A stretch of DNA of 64,000 nt from Robertkochia solimangrovi (GTDB lineage Bacteria; Bacteroidota; Bacteroidia; Flavobacteriales; Flavobacteriaceae), in assembly GCF_007279655.1 (NCBI RefSeq), contig NZ_QKWN01000013.1, positions 83,162-147,161 on the forward strand, given 5' to 3'. Of this stretch, positions 54,486 to 63,825 are shown in pieces. Below the pieces are notes generated by a model that saw nothing but the letters and a program-made list of their open reading frames with translations, was not told the DNA's origin and did no database searches. The translations under genes and the position numbers were made by a program. The first letter of the stretch is position 1. The number at the start of each line of letters is the position of its first letter.

Positions 54486-54753
54486 CACTCAGCCCTGCAT
54501 CCAGCAGCTTCGTACACCTGGGTTTCAGATCTTCATAAGACCCCGTTTTCACAGTACATTTTCCTTTAAAATGGACAATGATCGAACATTGCTCTGCCTG
54601 TTCCGGTGTATGGTCGCAAGCATAGATCAATGTTTCTATCACGTGGTCAAAGGTATTCACATCATCATTAAAAAGAATTATCTCATTCTCTTTAAGAACA
54701 TCCTCCGCCAACAGCACCTCCTCTGATGTCTTTTCCCTGATACTCATAGTCAA
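54472..54753 (-). CDS. clpS: ATP-dependent Clp protease adaptor ClpS
   Basis: 93 residues. The core contains LFNDDVNTFDHVIETLIYAC (N-degron pocket) and a later CTVKTGSYEDLKPRCTKLLD, as in ClpS. It delivers N-end-rule substrates to ClpA/ClpC. First of four minus-strand genes with prmA and tpiA upstream; prmA stops 9 bases before its ATG. Confidence 0.92.
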   Translation of the reverse strand: MTMSIREKTSEEVLLAEDVLKENEIILFNDDVNTFDHVIETLIYACDHTPEQAEQCSIIVHFKGKCTVKTGSYEDLKPRCTKLLDAGLSAEIV

Positions 54754-54762
54754 TGTTTTACG

Positions 54763-55596
54763 CTAATTTAAAAATTTTAGGGCAACCCAAAGATTCTTTT
54801 CCAGGTTTTCCACAAATTTTAACGTGTCGTCCTCGCATTTTTCACGGATCACCGGGATGTCATCCCTGTAGAATCCACTGAGCAACAAAACCCCGTCTTT
54901 ATTGAGACAAGCGGCATAAGCAGGGATATCTTCGAGTAATATATTCCGGTTGATATTCGCTATGATGACATCGAACTTCTTCTCCTTCAATAAGGATACA
55001 TCACCTTCGAAAACCTTGATTTTTTCACAATCGTTGCGCTCTGCATTCTCCACTGAATTCAGATAACACCAGTTGTCGATATCGATAGCTTCCACATAGG
55101 AAGCACCTTTTTTACAGGCAAGAATGGCAAGTACGCCGGTTCCACAACCCATATCGAGCACATCCTTTCCTTCAAGATCCATATCCAGCAAAAGCTTCAG
55201 CATCATAAAGGTCGTCTCATGATGACCGGTACCAAAACTCATCTTAGGTTCGATAACGATATCAAAAGTGGTTTCAGGAACTGCATGAAAGGGTGCCCTC
55301 ACGGTACAACGGTCATCCACGGTAATCGGATGAAAGTTCTTTTCCCACTCCTCGTTCCAGTTAACCTGCTCGATCTTCGTATGCTTATAACTGATATCGA
55401 ATTCTCCACTGCTGAGCACATAGAGGTCTTTCAGGGCAGCAGCATCCCATAGGTCTTCCTGAACATAGGCAAGCAATCCATCTTCCTGCTCCACAAAACT
55501 CTCAAACCCGATTTCTCCCAATTCTGCGATCAGGATATCCACTGCAGGTTGTTTAGGCGCTACTGTGAATGCATATTCAATATAAACCTGTGACAT
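54763..55596 (-). CDS. prmA: Ribosomal protein L11 methyltransferase PrmA
   Basis: 277 residues. An N-terminal substrate-recognition domain of about 90 residues precedes an AdoMet methyltransferase with VLDMGCGTGVLAILACKKGA (about 143), IDIDNW (second acidic block) and VIIANINRNILLED (catalytic-region NPPY equivalent as NINRN, typical of PrmA). Methylates ribosomal protein L11. Shares the transcript with tpiA, 18 bases apart. Confidence 0.92.
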   Translation of the reverse strand: MSQVYIEYAFTVAPKQPAVDILIAELGEIGFESFVEQEDGLLAYVQEDLWDAAALKDLYVLSSGEFDISYKHTKIEQVNWNEEWEKNFHPITVDDRCTVRAPFHAVPETTFDIVIEPKMSFGTGHHETTFMMLKLLLDMDLEGKDVLDMGCGTGVLAILACKKGASYVEAIDIDNWCYLNSVENAERNDCEKIKVFEGDVSLLKEKKFDVIIANINRNILLEDIPAYAACLNKDGVLLLSGFYRDDIPVIREKCEDDTLKFVENLEKNLWVALKFLN

Positions 55597-55613
55597 TTTA
55601 TGTTAGGGTAAAA

Positions 55614-56363
55614 TTAAAACGCAGTAATGATAGCAGTGAAATCCGCAGCATTCAAAGCCGCACCTCCGATCAGTCCGCCATCAACATCAGGCTTACCAAA
55701 GATCTCTGCAGCATTACCCGGTTTTACACTTCCTCCATATAGGATGGAAACATTATCAGCCAGTGCCTGATCATATTGATCAGCGATCTCATTCCTAACG
55801 AATGCATGGATCTCCTGAGCCTGCTCTGGTGAAGCAGTCTCTCCGGTTCCGATCGCCCATACCGGCTCATATGCAAGCACAATGCTTTCCCACGCAGTTT
55901 CACTTAAATGAAACAATGCATCTTTAAGCTGTGTCTTAACCACTTCAAAATGCTTATCTGATTTACGCTCTTCCAATAACTCTCCAAAACAGAAGATCAC
56001 TTTCATACCATTGGCAATAGCAGCATCAACTTTCTTTGCAAGTAATTCATCGGTTTCTCCGAAATACTCACGACGTTCGGAATGCCCGAGAATCACTGTC
56101 TTCACACCGATACTCTTTAACATTGCAGCCGAAACTTCTCCGGTATAGGCACCTTTGCTTTCCTGGTGCATGTTCTGAGCGATAACTTCAATATTGCTGT
56201 CCTTTAAACTCTGAAATGCACTGTACAGATTGGTAAATGCCGGAGCGATCATCACTGCAACATCCGTTTCGGGTACTGAACTTTTCAGATCACTGATCAG
56301 TGCCTGGGTCTCTGCCAGGTCATTGTTCATTTTCCAGTTTCCCGCTACAATTTTTTTTCTCAT
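55614..56363 (-). CDS. tpiA: Triosephosphate isomerase
   Basis: 249 residues, full length. Active-site blocks: NWKMN (residues 9-13), ILGHSERREYF with His95-type catalytic histidine, AYEPVWAIGTG with the catalytic glutamate near 166, and YGGSVKPGNA. Interconverts DHAP and glyceraldehyde-3-phosphate in glycolysis. Intact. Confidence 0.97.
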   Translation of the reverse strand: MRKKIVAGNWKMNNDLAETQALISDLKSSVPETDVAVMIAPAFTNLYSAFQSLKDSNIEVIAQNMHQESKGAYTGEVSAAMLKSIGVKTVILGHSERREYFGETDELLAKKVDAAIANGMKVIFCFGELLEERKSDKHFEVVKTQLKDALFHLSETAWESIVLAYEPVWAIGTGETASPEQAQEIHAFVRNEIADQYDQALADNVSILYGGSVKPGNAAEIFGKPDVDGGLIGGAALNAADFTAIITAF

Positions 56364-56514
56364 AATTTCTGTTATATACGATGATTAGACGTGTTTTTAA
56401 ACATAGAAGAACGTTACGAGCCTATGCTGTATACGTTTCCACACAAAAATATTAATAATAGCAGAAATAGACGAACGAATTCCCCCCGAAAAACAGGTAA
56501 ACAAACGATATCAC

Positions 56515-56568
56515 TATGATATTAGTGTTACTTGTATCACTGATGTCACCTATATCACTAATTTCCCT
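56515..56568. repeat. Degenerate GTCAC/ATTAGTG repeat, locus 2
   Basis: ATTAGTGTTACTTGTATCAC followed by TGATGTCACCTATATCAC. Same word family as at 54361-54425 and 63255-63306. Confidence 0.65.
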
Positions 56569-57664
56569 ATTCCAGGTTCAGATCATCGAGATCATTGAAG
56601 TGTTCTTTATCAGTGATTATACCTCGCTCCATAAGAAATACCCCCGGATTCGACCTTACAATAGTCTTTAAAGTGGTAAGGTCACAGAAATAAAAATCGA
56701 AATCAAGTCCGTAATTCGTTTTATAGTCCCCCATTTCCTGAACAGAGGATGCAGTCATACCGATTACTTTATAACCAGCTTCCTTAGCCTTTTTAACCGT
56801 TTCCGGAAGTTCCTGTAAAGCTTCTTCATCCGCTTCGTTCAGAACTCTTGAAACGACCACCATGACCTTCGGCAAACCGAGAATTTCTTCTTTGTGATCT
56901 ACTCCATCTTTCTCCATGGTAAAATCATGGATCGGCGGCTCGTATCCTTCAGTGATCTGTTCGGTCTCAACGCCGATTAATTCCCCATCGACATCGGGAT
57001 ATTCACCATTGGTAACGATGACCTTCTCTTCGCCTCCAACATTGAATTTCCAGCTATATTCGAAGGTCGCTTCCGGAGCTCCATCAGGAATGGTCATACC
57101 TTCCGATATATTGGCACCTACTTTGTAAGGTCTGAAATCTATTACCGGTAAATGATGGTATACATAGTGAGAAAAAGCTAAGAACAGGATAAAGAAGATG
57201 ACGGTAACCGTTCTTCCGCTACTCCATTGCAATAACGGCTTGATATACCTTTGACCGAAAAGCAATACCACGATAAGCAACAATAAAATCACATCTTTCG
57301 TGAACGATTCCCAGGGAGTCAGTTTTACCGCATCCCCGAAACATCCGCAATCGGTTACTTTATTGAAATATGCTGAATAAAAGGTGAGGAAGGTAAAGAA
57401 GAGTATCATGGCAAATAGACTCCATACCGTGAACTTCACCTTATATCCCAGCAATAACATGACGCCGAGCAAACACTCCAGAATTACCAGAATTACTGCA
57501 ATGGCCAATGCGAACGGAATAAGAAATTCAATATTGAGTACATCGGCTCCGAAATATTCTTCCAGCTTAAAGGAGAATCCCACCGGATCATTCATTTTGA
57601 TGAGTCCGCTGATGATGAACAATATTCCGACAATAGTCCTGGAAAGGTTAACGAGTAGGCGCAT
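56567..57664 (-). CDS. DoxX-like membrane protein with thioredoxin-like C-terminus (BT_3928 type)
   Basis: 365 residues. N-terminal 150 residues hold four TM helices with the DoxX/MauE pattern (ISGLIKMNDPVGFSFKLEEY, CGCFGDAVKLTPWESF). After a further TM helix comes a C-terminal thioredoxin-like domain without a CxxC. In Bacteroidota this BT_3928 family is widespread and uncharacterised. It is followed by the DUF1599 gene in the same direction. Confidence 0.85.
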   Translation of the reverse strand: MRLLVNLSRTIVGILFIISGLIKMNDPVGFSFKLEEYFGADVLNIEFLIPFALAIAVILVILECLLGVMLLLGYKVKFTVWSLFAMILFFTFLTFYSAYFNKVTDCGCFGDAVKLTPWESFTKDVILLLLIVVLLFGQRYIKPLLQWSSGRTVTVIFFILFLAFSHYVYHHLPVIDFRPYKVGANISEGMTIPDGAPEATFEYSWKFNVGGEEKVIVTNGEYPDVDGELIGVETEQITEGYEPPIHDFTMEKDGVDHKEEILGLPKVMVVVSRVLNEADEEALQELPETVKKAKEAGYKVIGMTASSVQEMGDYKTNYGLDFDFYFCDLTTLKTIVRSNPGVFLMERGIITDKEHFNDLDDLNLE

Positions 57665-57684
57665 AGTAGTTTGGTTTTTTAATT

Positions 57685-58227
57685 TTATTCACCAGCCCCT
57701 AAATGGATCATGGCGAATACGGCATAATTTATCATATCCTGGTAATTGGCATCGATTCCTTCGCTTACCAGGGTCTTACCCTTATTATCTTCTATTTGTT
57801 TTACACGAAGCAATTTCTGTAATATCAGATCCGTTAGCGAGCTCACTCGCATATCGCGCCATGCCTCACCGTAATCATGGTTCTTATTCTCCATCAGTGA
57901 TTTGGTGAGCGCCACTTTTTCATCATAGAGCCTCGTTGCTTCCTCGACACCCATATCCGGTTGAACCGCAATGCCTCTTTCGATCTGTATCAATGCCATA
58001 ACGGAATAATTGATGATCCCGATGAACTCTGAACGCTCATCCTCATCCACTTTTCGTACCTCGTTTTCCTGAAGAGATCGAATTCGCTGGGCTTTTATAA
58101 ATATCTGATCTGTAAGTGATGGAAGACGAAGAATCCTCCAGGCACTGCCGTAATCCTTCATTTTTTTAATAAACAAATCACGACATACTGTAATGACAGC
58201 GTCGTATTGTTTCGAGGTATCTTGCAT
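57685..58227 (-). CDS. DUF1599 protein with internal duplication
   Basis: 180 residues made of two similar halves: DYGSAWRILRLPSLTDQIFI (residue 33 on) and DYGEAWRDMRVSSLTDLILQ (about 120 on). DUF1599 is a conserved Bacteroidota family, also grouped as nucleotide-modification-associated; its activity is not known. Divergent from folP, a common neighbourhood. Confidence 0.85.
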   Translation of the reverse strand: MQDTSKQYDAVITVCRDLFIKKMKDYGSAWRILRLPSLTDQIFIKAQRIRSLQENEVRKVDEDERSEFIGIINYSVMALIQIERGIAVQPDMGVEEATRLYDEKVALTKSLMENKNHDYGEAWRDMRVSSLTDLILQKLLRVKQIEDNKGKTLVSEGIDANYQDMINYAVFAMIHLGAGE

Positions 58228-58340
58228 GCGGTTATCTGTATTTTGCGTAAATTTCGCCTAAAATTTTCAATTCTCAAAGGTAGAAGATTTAACTTAAGTA
58301 CACACCCCGGGAAAAGGAATTCACAAAAAACATCCTCCAA

Positions 58341-59174
58341 ATGACAATTAACTGCAAAGGAAAACTGATCGACCTTACCACACCAAGGGTCATGGGTATC
58401 CTTAATGTGACTACCGATTCTTTTTATGATGGCGGAACCCTACGTTCCGATGCCGACCTGCTTAAAAGGGCTGAAAACATGCTTGAAGAAGGCGCTACAT
58501 TCCTGGATATCGGCGCTTACAGCTCACGTCCCGGCGCTAAAGATATTCCTGAACCAGAGGAGATCAGAAAAAGTGTTGAAGCCACTGAAATTATTCTTAA
58601 GAACTTTCCGGAGGCACTGATCTCTGTTGATACGTTCAGAGCAAGTGTGGCTAAAGAGAACATTCTTGCCGGAGCAGCGATCGTGAATGATATCGCTGCC
58701 GGATTTCTGGATGAAGCGATGATCCCTACCGTAGGATCGCTTGGTGTACCCTATATTATGATGCACATGCGAGGAACACCACAAAACATGCAACAGCAAA
58801 CCGGCTACTCCAATATCATGCAGGAAATGATCTATTATTTTTCCGAACGTCTCGAACAAGCACGTATCCATAAGATCAATGATTGTATCATCGATCCGGG
58901 ATTCGGGTTTGCAAAAACCAAAGAAGAAAATTTTGAAGTCCTAAGGCGACTCGATCTGCTGAAGATGCTTGAAAAACCGATATTATCAGGGATCAGTCGA
59001 AAATCTATGATCTACAAATCCCTTGGGGGCTCTCCGGAAACTGCGCTGAATGGAACCACCATACTCAATACCCTATCTTTGGAGCGAGGAGCAAATATCC
59101 TTAGAGTACATGATGTAAAGGAGGCTATGGAATGTGTAAAACTGGTAGGATTGACAAATCCTTACACTTCCTGA
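58341..59174 (+). CDS. folP: Dihydropteroate synthase
   Basis: 277 residues. GILNVTTDSFYDGG (about 19-32), DIGAYSSRPGA (about 56), NDIAAGFLDE, DPGFGFAKTKEEN (about 190) and GISRKSMI near 218 are the pterin- and sulfonamide-site loops. Joins pterin pyrophosphate to p-aminobenzoate in folate synthesis. Intact; next to cdaA as in many Bacteroidota. Confidence 0.96.
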   Translation: MTINCKGKLIDLTTPRVMGILNVTTDSFYDGGTLRSDADLLKRAENMLEEGATFLDIGAYSSRPGAKDIPEPEEIRKSVEATEIILKNFPEALISVDTFRASVAKENILAGAAIVNDIAAGFLDEAMIPTVGSLGVPYIMMHMRGTPQNMQQQTGYSNIMQEMIYYFSERLEQARIHKINDCIIDPGFGFAKTKEENFEVLRRLDLLKMLEKPILSGISRKSMIYKSLGGSPETALNGTTILNTLSLERGANILRVHDVKEAMECVKLVGLTNPYTS

Positions 59175-59229
59175 AAACCGATCGTACTCTCTAAGCTAAT
59201 TTTTATATTTTTACAAAAAGCTTCAGACA

Positions 59230-60015
59230 TTGGAATTATTCGATTTTATCGATTTTAAGATTATCGATATCGTAGATATCGTACTCGTGGCCTTCCTGCT
59301 CTACTATGTGTACAAACTCGTAAAGGGTACCGTAGCGATCAACATTTTCCTTGGCATCGTGATCATCTACATCATTTACCTGATCACCGAGGCCCTGAAC
59401 ATGAGGGTGCTCAGCAACATCTTCGGAAAGTTTATCGGAGTTGGTTTCTTTGCACTGATCGTCGTATTTCAGCAGGAAATTCGAAAGTTTCTACTTATGG
59501 TGGGTTCTACGAACTTTGCCGGGAAACGCGGATTTGCCAAACACTTCAAATTGTTCCGATCACAACAATTACAGAGCGAGACCGATGTGGAAGCTATCGT
59601 TGCAGCTTGTGACAAGATGAGTCTGACCAATACCGGAGCACTGATTGTCATCGAAAGGAATAATTCCCTGGATTTCGTCAAACACACCGGAGACAAGATG
59701 AACATTGAAGTAACTCAACCGATAATCGAAAGTATCTTTTATAAGAATAGCCCGCTACATGATGGTGCTGCCATCATCGAAGACAACTACATCACAGCAA
59801 CAAGAGTGATTTTGCCGGTATCTAATGAAAAGAGCATTCCACTTCGTTTCGGACTCCGACACCGAGCGGCAGTAGGGATCACGGAAAAAACCGATTCACT
59901 GGCCCTTGTGGTCAGTGAGGAAAGCGGACAGGTTTCTTATATCAAGAACGGAGAATTCATCCTGTTTGAGAACTCTGCTGATCTGATCGCTGAAATAAAG
60001 AAGGACCTGGGATAA
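59230..60015 (+). CDS. cdaA: Diadenylate cyclase CdaA
   Basis: 261 residues, TTG start (no ATG is available before the membrane segments). Three TM helices in the first 90 residues, then the DAC domain with SPLHDGAAIIEDN (DGA motif, about 173) and LPLRFGLRHRAAVG as IPLRFGLRHRAAVG (RHR motif, about 205). Makes c-di-AMP, controlling turgor and wall homeostasis. 55 bases after folP; likely same transcript. Confidence 0.95.
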   Translation: MELFDFIDFKIIDIVDIVLVAFLLYYVYKLVKGTVAINIFLGIVIIYIIYLITEALNMRVLSNIFGKFIGVGFFALIVVFQQEIRKFLLMVGSTNFAGKRGFAKHFKLFRSQQLQSETDVEAIVAACDKMSLTNTGALIVIERNNSLDFVKHTGDKMNIEVTQPIIESIFYKNSPLHDGAAIIEDNYITATRVILPVSNEKSIPLRFGLRHRAAVGITEKTDSLALVVSEESGQVSYIKNGEFILFENSADLIAEIKKDLG

Positions 60016-60017
60016 AA

Positions 60018-61790
60018 CTAAACCGCTTCTTCCTCTGCCATGAATTGCACTTCATACAGGTTTCGGTAATAACCGTCCTCCTTGTTCAACAATTCTTCAT
60101 GCGTACCGCTTTCAACGATATTTCCTGAATCCATCACCAAAATCTTATCCGCTTTTTTAACGGTAGCCAAACGGTGTGCGATCACGATCGAAGTTCTTCC
60201 TTCAGTAACCTTATCGGTTGCGCGTTGTATCAGCTGTTCAGAATAAGTATCCACCGAAGAAGTCGCCTCATCCAGTACCAGAATAGAAGGATTGCTTACA
60301 TAAGCTCTCAGGAATGCGATCAGCTGTCGTTGTCCACTGGACAACATACTACCTCGTTCCTTCACATTATAATCAAATCCTCCGGGCAGCGATGCGATAA
60401 AATCATAGATACCAATAGCTTTGGCTGCCTCTACAACCTCCTCATCAGTGATATCGGGATTATTAAGGGTAATATTGTTATGAATAGTATCGGCGAATAA
60501 GAACACATCCTGTAACACAATCGCGATCTGAGATCGAAGTGATGATACGGTATAATCCATGATGTTCACCCCATCGATACGGATCGTACCGGACTGAATA
60601 TCATAGAATCGATTCAGTAAATTGATGATGGTGGACTTCCCTGCTCCGGTTGCTCCTACGATGGCAATGGTCTCTCCCGGCTTTGCTTCGAAGGAAATTC
60701 CATGCAATACCTCTTCGTCTTCAAGATATCCGAAATGTACCTTATCAAAAACAAGATCCCCTTTCAAATGACCGGCTTCAATGGTCCCGTTATTTTCGAT
60801 TTTGATATCGGTATCGAGAATATCGAACACGCGGTTGGCCGCTACCATACCCATCTGTAATGTATTGAACTTATCGGCGATCTGTCGTAACGGACGGAAG
60901 ATCATTTGTGACAACATGATGAACATAAAAATATTCCCAAGGTCATTTGCTCCATCCATCACCGCACGGAGTCCGCCATACCACACGATAAGACCTGTGG
61001 TAACCGCAGACATCAATTCCACTACCGCGATAAAGATTGAGTTATACCATACTGTATTGATCCAGGCCTTTCGATGGAGATCGTTGATCTCTTTAAAACG
61101 TTCATATTCCTCTTTCTCACGAACGAACAACTGAACGATCTTCATGCCTGAAAGGCGTTCCTGTGCAAAGGAATTCAGGTTCGAAACCTGCTTACGAACT
61201 TCTACAAAAGCCTTCTTCATCGCCTTCTGGAACAAGCGTGTCGCATACAACATCAATGGAAGGATTGCAAAAATGATCAATGACATCTGCCAGTCGAATG
61301 CGATCATCACCCCGGCTACCACCAGCATTTTCAATAGATCACTAACGATCATAAAGAGCCCGTCACTGAATATCGCGGCGATTCTTTCGATGTCGCTTAC
61401 GGTACGCGTGACAAGTACCCCTACCGATGAACTGTCGAAATATTTCATCCGGAAGTTCAGCATATGGCGGAATAATTTCTCCCGAAGATCCTTGATTACC
61501 GACTGGCCGAGCCAGCTGGCATAATAGATGAACAACAACTGACTTACCACTTCAAGGAGTAACGTCAGACTCATCAGTAAAACAAAGAACAGCAGTCCTT
61601 CTGAATCCTTTTTAAGGATATAATCATCAACGGTATATTTAAGAAGGATCGGTCGTACGGAAGAAAACAATGAAAGCAGTATAGCCGTGATTCCCACCCC
61701 TAAAAAGGTCATGCGATACGGACGCGTATAACGCATCAATCGGTTAAACAACTTCAGATCAAAAGATTTTCCGGTAGTGTCCTTACTCAT
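60018..61790 (-). CDS. ABC exporter (TM domain plus ATPase)
   Basis: 590 residues from the ATG at 61790 (MSKDTTGKSFDLKLFNRLMR); the longer frame to 61928 would overlap truA. Six TM helices, then the ATPase with Walker A VGATGAGKST, signature SSGQRQ (variant of LSGGQ), Walker B ILVLDEATSSVD and a switch histidine in VIAHRLAT. Homodimeric or heterodimeric MDR-like exporter; substrate unknown. Its start overlaps the truA stop (ATGAGTAA). Confidence 0.93.
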   Translation of the reverse strand: MSKDTTGKSFDLKLFNRLMRYTRPYRMTFLGVGITAILLSLFSSVRPILLKYTVDDYILKKDSEGLLFFVLLMSLTLLLEVVSQLLFIYYASWLGQSVIKDLREKLFRHMLNFRMKYFDSSSVGVLVTRTVSDIERIAAIFSDGLFMIVSDLLKMLVVAGVMIAFDWQMSLIIFAILPLMLYATRLFQKAMKKAFVEVRKQVSNLNSFAQERLSGMKIVQLFVREKEEYERFKEINDLHRKAWINTVWYNSIFIAVVELMSAVTTGLIVWYGGLRAVMDGANDLGNIFMFIMLSQMIFRPLRQIADKFNTLQMGMVAANRVFDILDTDIKIENNGTIEAGHLKGDLVFDKVHFGYLEDEEVLHGISFEAKPGETIAIVGATGAGKSTIINLLNRFYDIQSGTIRIDGVNIMDYTVSSLRSQIAIVLQDVFLFADTIHNNITLNNPDITDEEVVEAAKAIGIYDFIASLPGGFDYNVKERGSMLSSGQRQLIAFLRAYVSNPSILVLDEATSSVDTYSEQLIQRATDKVTEGRTSIVIAHRLATVKKADKILVMDSGNIVESGTHEELLNKEDGYYRNLYEVQFMAEEEAV

Positions 61791-62535
61791 ATTTCTTAAA
61801 AATTGAACGGGGATATTCCACACGGGTAAGGTATAACCCATGTGCCGGCGCCGAGGCCCCTGCCTTCCTTCGGTCCTGACTATTAATAATTGTTTCGAAT
61901 TCAGCGATCGATATTCTTCCGGAACCAACCTCCAGCAACGTTCCCACTACGGCCCTCACCATATTCCGCAAAAATCGATCCGCACTGATATGGAAGATCA
62001 TAGCGTCACCATTTTTAACCCATTCTGCCTTTGTAACATTGCAAATATAGGTCTTAACATCGGTGTTGGATCTTGAAAAACATTTAAAATTATCGTAATT
62101 AAGCAACATATTCGCTGCCTGGTTCATCAGCTCCATATCAGGATTCGATTTCAAGCGGTATGCAAAATCGGTCAAAAATGGATCTTTCACTCTTGTTATA
62201 TGGTACTCATAACTCCGGGAAAGCGCATCAAACCGCGCATGGGCCTCCGGTAACATTACATGAATACCTTTTACGGCGATATCTTCCGGTAATAAACTGT
62301 TAAGTCGGTATACCAGATCATCCCTTTCATCGATCATTTCAAAATCGAAATGGGCAAACATTTCCCGTGCATGTACACCGGTATCGGTACGACCTGCGCC
62401 GGTCACTTCAAGCTCCGTCCGCAAAAGCGTACACAAAGCCTTTTCCAAAACTTCCTGAACTGTTATGACATTCGGTTGGCGTTGCCAACCATGATAAGCT
62501 TTTCCGTTATATGAAAACTCTAAAAAATACCTCAA
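61783..62535 (-). CDS. truA: tRNA pseudouridine synthase A
   Basis: 250 residues. YNGKAYHGWQRQPN (about 9-22), catalytic GAGRTDTGVHA with Asp near 51, and FLRNMVRAVVGTLLEVG (about 187). Modifies U38-U40 of tRNA anticodon stems. Translationally coupled to the ABC exporter gene. Confidence 0.96.
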   Translation of the reverse strand: MRYFLEFSYNGKAYHGWQRQPNVITVQEVLEKALCTLLRTELEVTGAGRTDTGVHAREMFAHFDFEMIDERDDLVYRLNSLLPEDIAVKGIHVMLPEAHARFDALSRSYEYHITRVKDPFLTDFAYRLKSNPDMELMNQAANMLLNYDNFKCFSRSNTDVKTYICNVTKAEWVKNGDAMIFHISADRFLRNMVRAVVGTLLEVGSGRISIAEFETIINSQDRRKAGASAPAHGLYLTRVEYPRSIFKKYE

Positions 62536-62730
62536 GACAAAACCTTACTTTTGTTCAAAACTACAAAGATATTGAATTGTAGTGGTAAATACAGTTTCAT
62601 TGCTATCCGGAAAAGGATTTTTAATCTGTATAGGGTGCTGACTGCGGATTCCAATTTAACAGGAATTTCATCCATCCCCGCTATAGTTCTATTAACTAAT
62701 AACGCATAATATATAACTCACAACTTACAA

Positions 62731-63225
62731 ATGACTCACATACTCCTACTTTCCGACACCCACGGACATCTGGATGATGCCATTCTTAAATATGTAAAGG
62801 AGGCCGACGAGGTATGGCATGCAGGAGACGTTGGCAGCACGGAGGTTACCGATACTTTGAAATCGATGAAGCCGTTAAGAGCGGTTTACGGAAATATCGA
62901 TGATCATGAACTCAGAAGCGAGTTTCCGTTAGACAACCGTTTTTTGTGCGAAGGTATGGACGTCTGGATCACGCATATCGGAGGATATCCCGATCGTTAT
63001 GATCGCAGAATAAAGGCTTCTATAAAAAAAAATACCCCCGATATATTTATCAGTGGGCATTCTCATATCTTAAAGGTCATTTACGACAAAAAACTCAACC
63101 TCTTACACATGAATCCGGGTGCTGCCGGTAAACATGGTTTTCACCAGGTACGTACGATGCTTCGGTTTAAGATCGACGGAAAACAGGTCAAAGACCTGGA
63201 GATCATCGAACTCGGGAAACGATGA
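62731..63225 (+). CDS. YfcE/MJ0936-family metallophosphoesterase
   Basis: 164 residues. LLLSDTHGHLDD (DxH), VWHAGDVGS, VYGNIDDHELR, ITHIGGYP, FISGHSHILKV and NPGAAG, the complete small calcineurin-like set. Cytoplasmic phosphodiesterase of unknown natural substrate. Divergent from truA. Confidence 0.92.
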   Translation: MTHILLLSDTHGHLDDAILKYVKEADEVWHAGDVGSTEVTDTLKSMKPLRAVYGNIDDHELRSEFPLDNRFLCEGMDVWITHIGGYPDRYDRRIKASIKKNTPDIFISGHSHILKVIYDKKLNLLHMNPGAAGKHGFHQVRTMLRFKIDGKQVKDLEIIELGKR

Positions 63226-63254
63226 AGCACACTCTTTTAAATGTAAATAACATT

Positions 63255-63306
63255 AATTAGTGTCACTGATGATATTGGTGACGATGGTGTTATTAGTGTC
63301 ACTTGT
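63255..63306. repeat. Degenerate GTCAC/ATTAGTG repeat, locus 3
   Basis: AATTAGTGTCACTGATGATA then TTGGTGACGATGGTG and ATTAGTGTCACTTG. Same family as loci 1 and 2, again between the 3' ends of genes. Confidence 0.65.
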
Positions 63307-63315
63307 TTAACTCCT

Positions 63316-63630
63316 CTACGCTTCTCCTGTAGGACCGAAATTCAGTGGAATTGGAGGTTGTTCATAATCTTTGATCTCGCCGTGTGCATTTTCAAAGCGT
63401 TGCACATTATCTCCCAAAGCTTTCAGGAATCGTTTCGCATGCTGAGGGGTCAGAATGATACGGCTTTTCACTTTCGCCTTCGGCTGCCCTGGCATTATGT
63501 TGATGAAGTCTACCACAAATTCCGAAACGGAATGATTGATGATAGCAAGGTTGGAATAGGTTCCTTCCGCTACACTTTCGTCTAATTCAATATTGATCTG
63601 TCCTTTTTTTGTTTCTTTCTGATCACTCAT
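63316..63630 (-). CDS. DUF3467 protein
   Basis: 104 residues from the ATG at 63630 (MSDQKETKKGQINIELDESV), preferred over 63714 because it matches the family's start. INIELDESVAEGTYSNLAII, DFINIMPGQPKAKVKSRIIL and TPQHAKRFLKAL are the conserved DUF3467 blocks. Function unknown. Small cytoplasmic protein, apparently monocistronic. Confidence 0.88.
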   Translation of the reverse strand: MSDQKETKKGQINIELDESVAEGTYSNLAIINHSVSEFVVDFINIMPGQPKAKVKSRIILTPQHAKRFLKALGDNVQRFENAHGEIKDYEQPPIPLNFGPTGEA

Positions 63631-63825
63631 ATTACTTGGTATTTGAAATTCGGTTATTGGCTCTTTCGGCATTAGGCACCTACCTGTAACCGAAACTAAG
63701 GTATAAAAAAACACAAGAACCCAACATCAAAAACCTCGATAAGTGAAGATAAATCGGCAACCTAAAGCTAAGGAATGCATCAATACAACCAGGGAACAAT
63801 CTATAATCCCTATAAACTCAGGACA

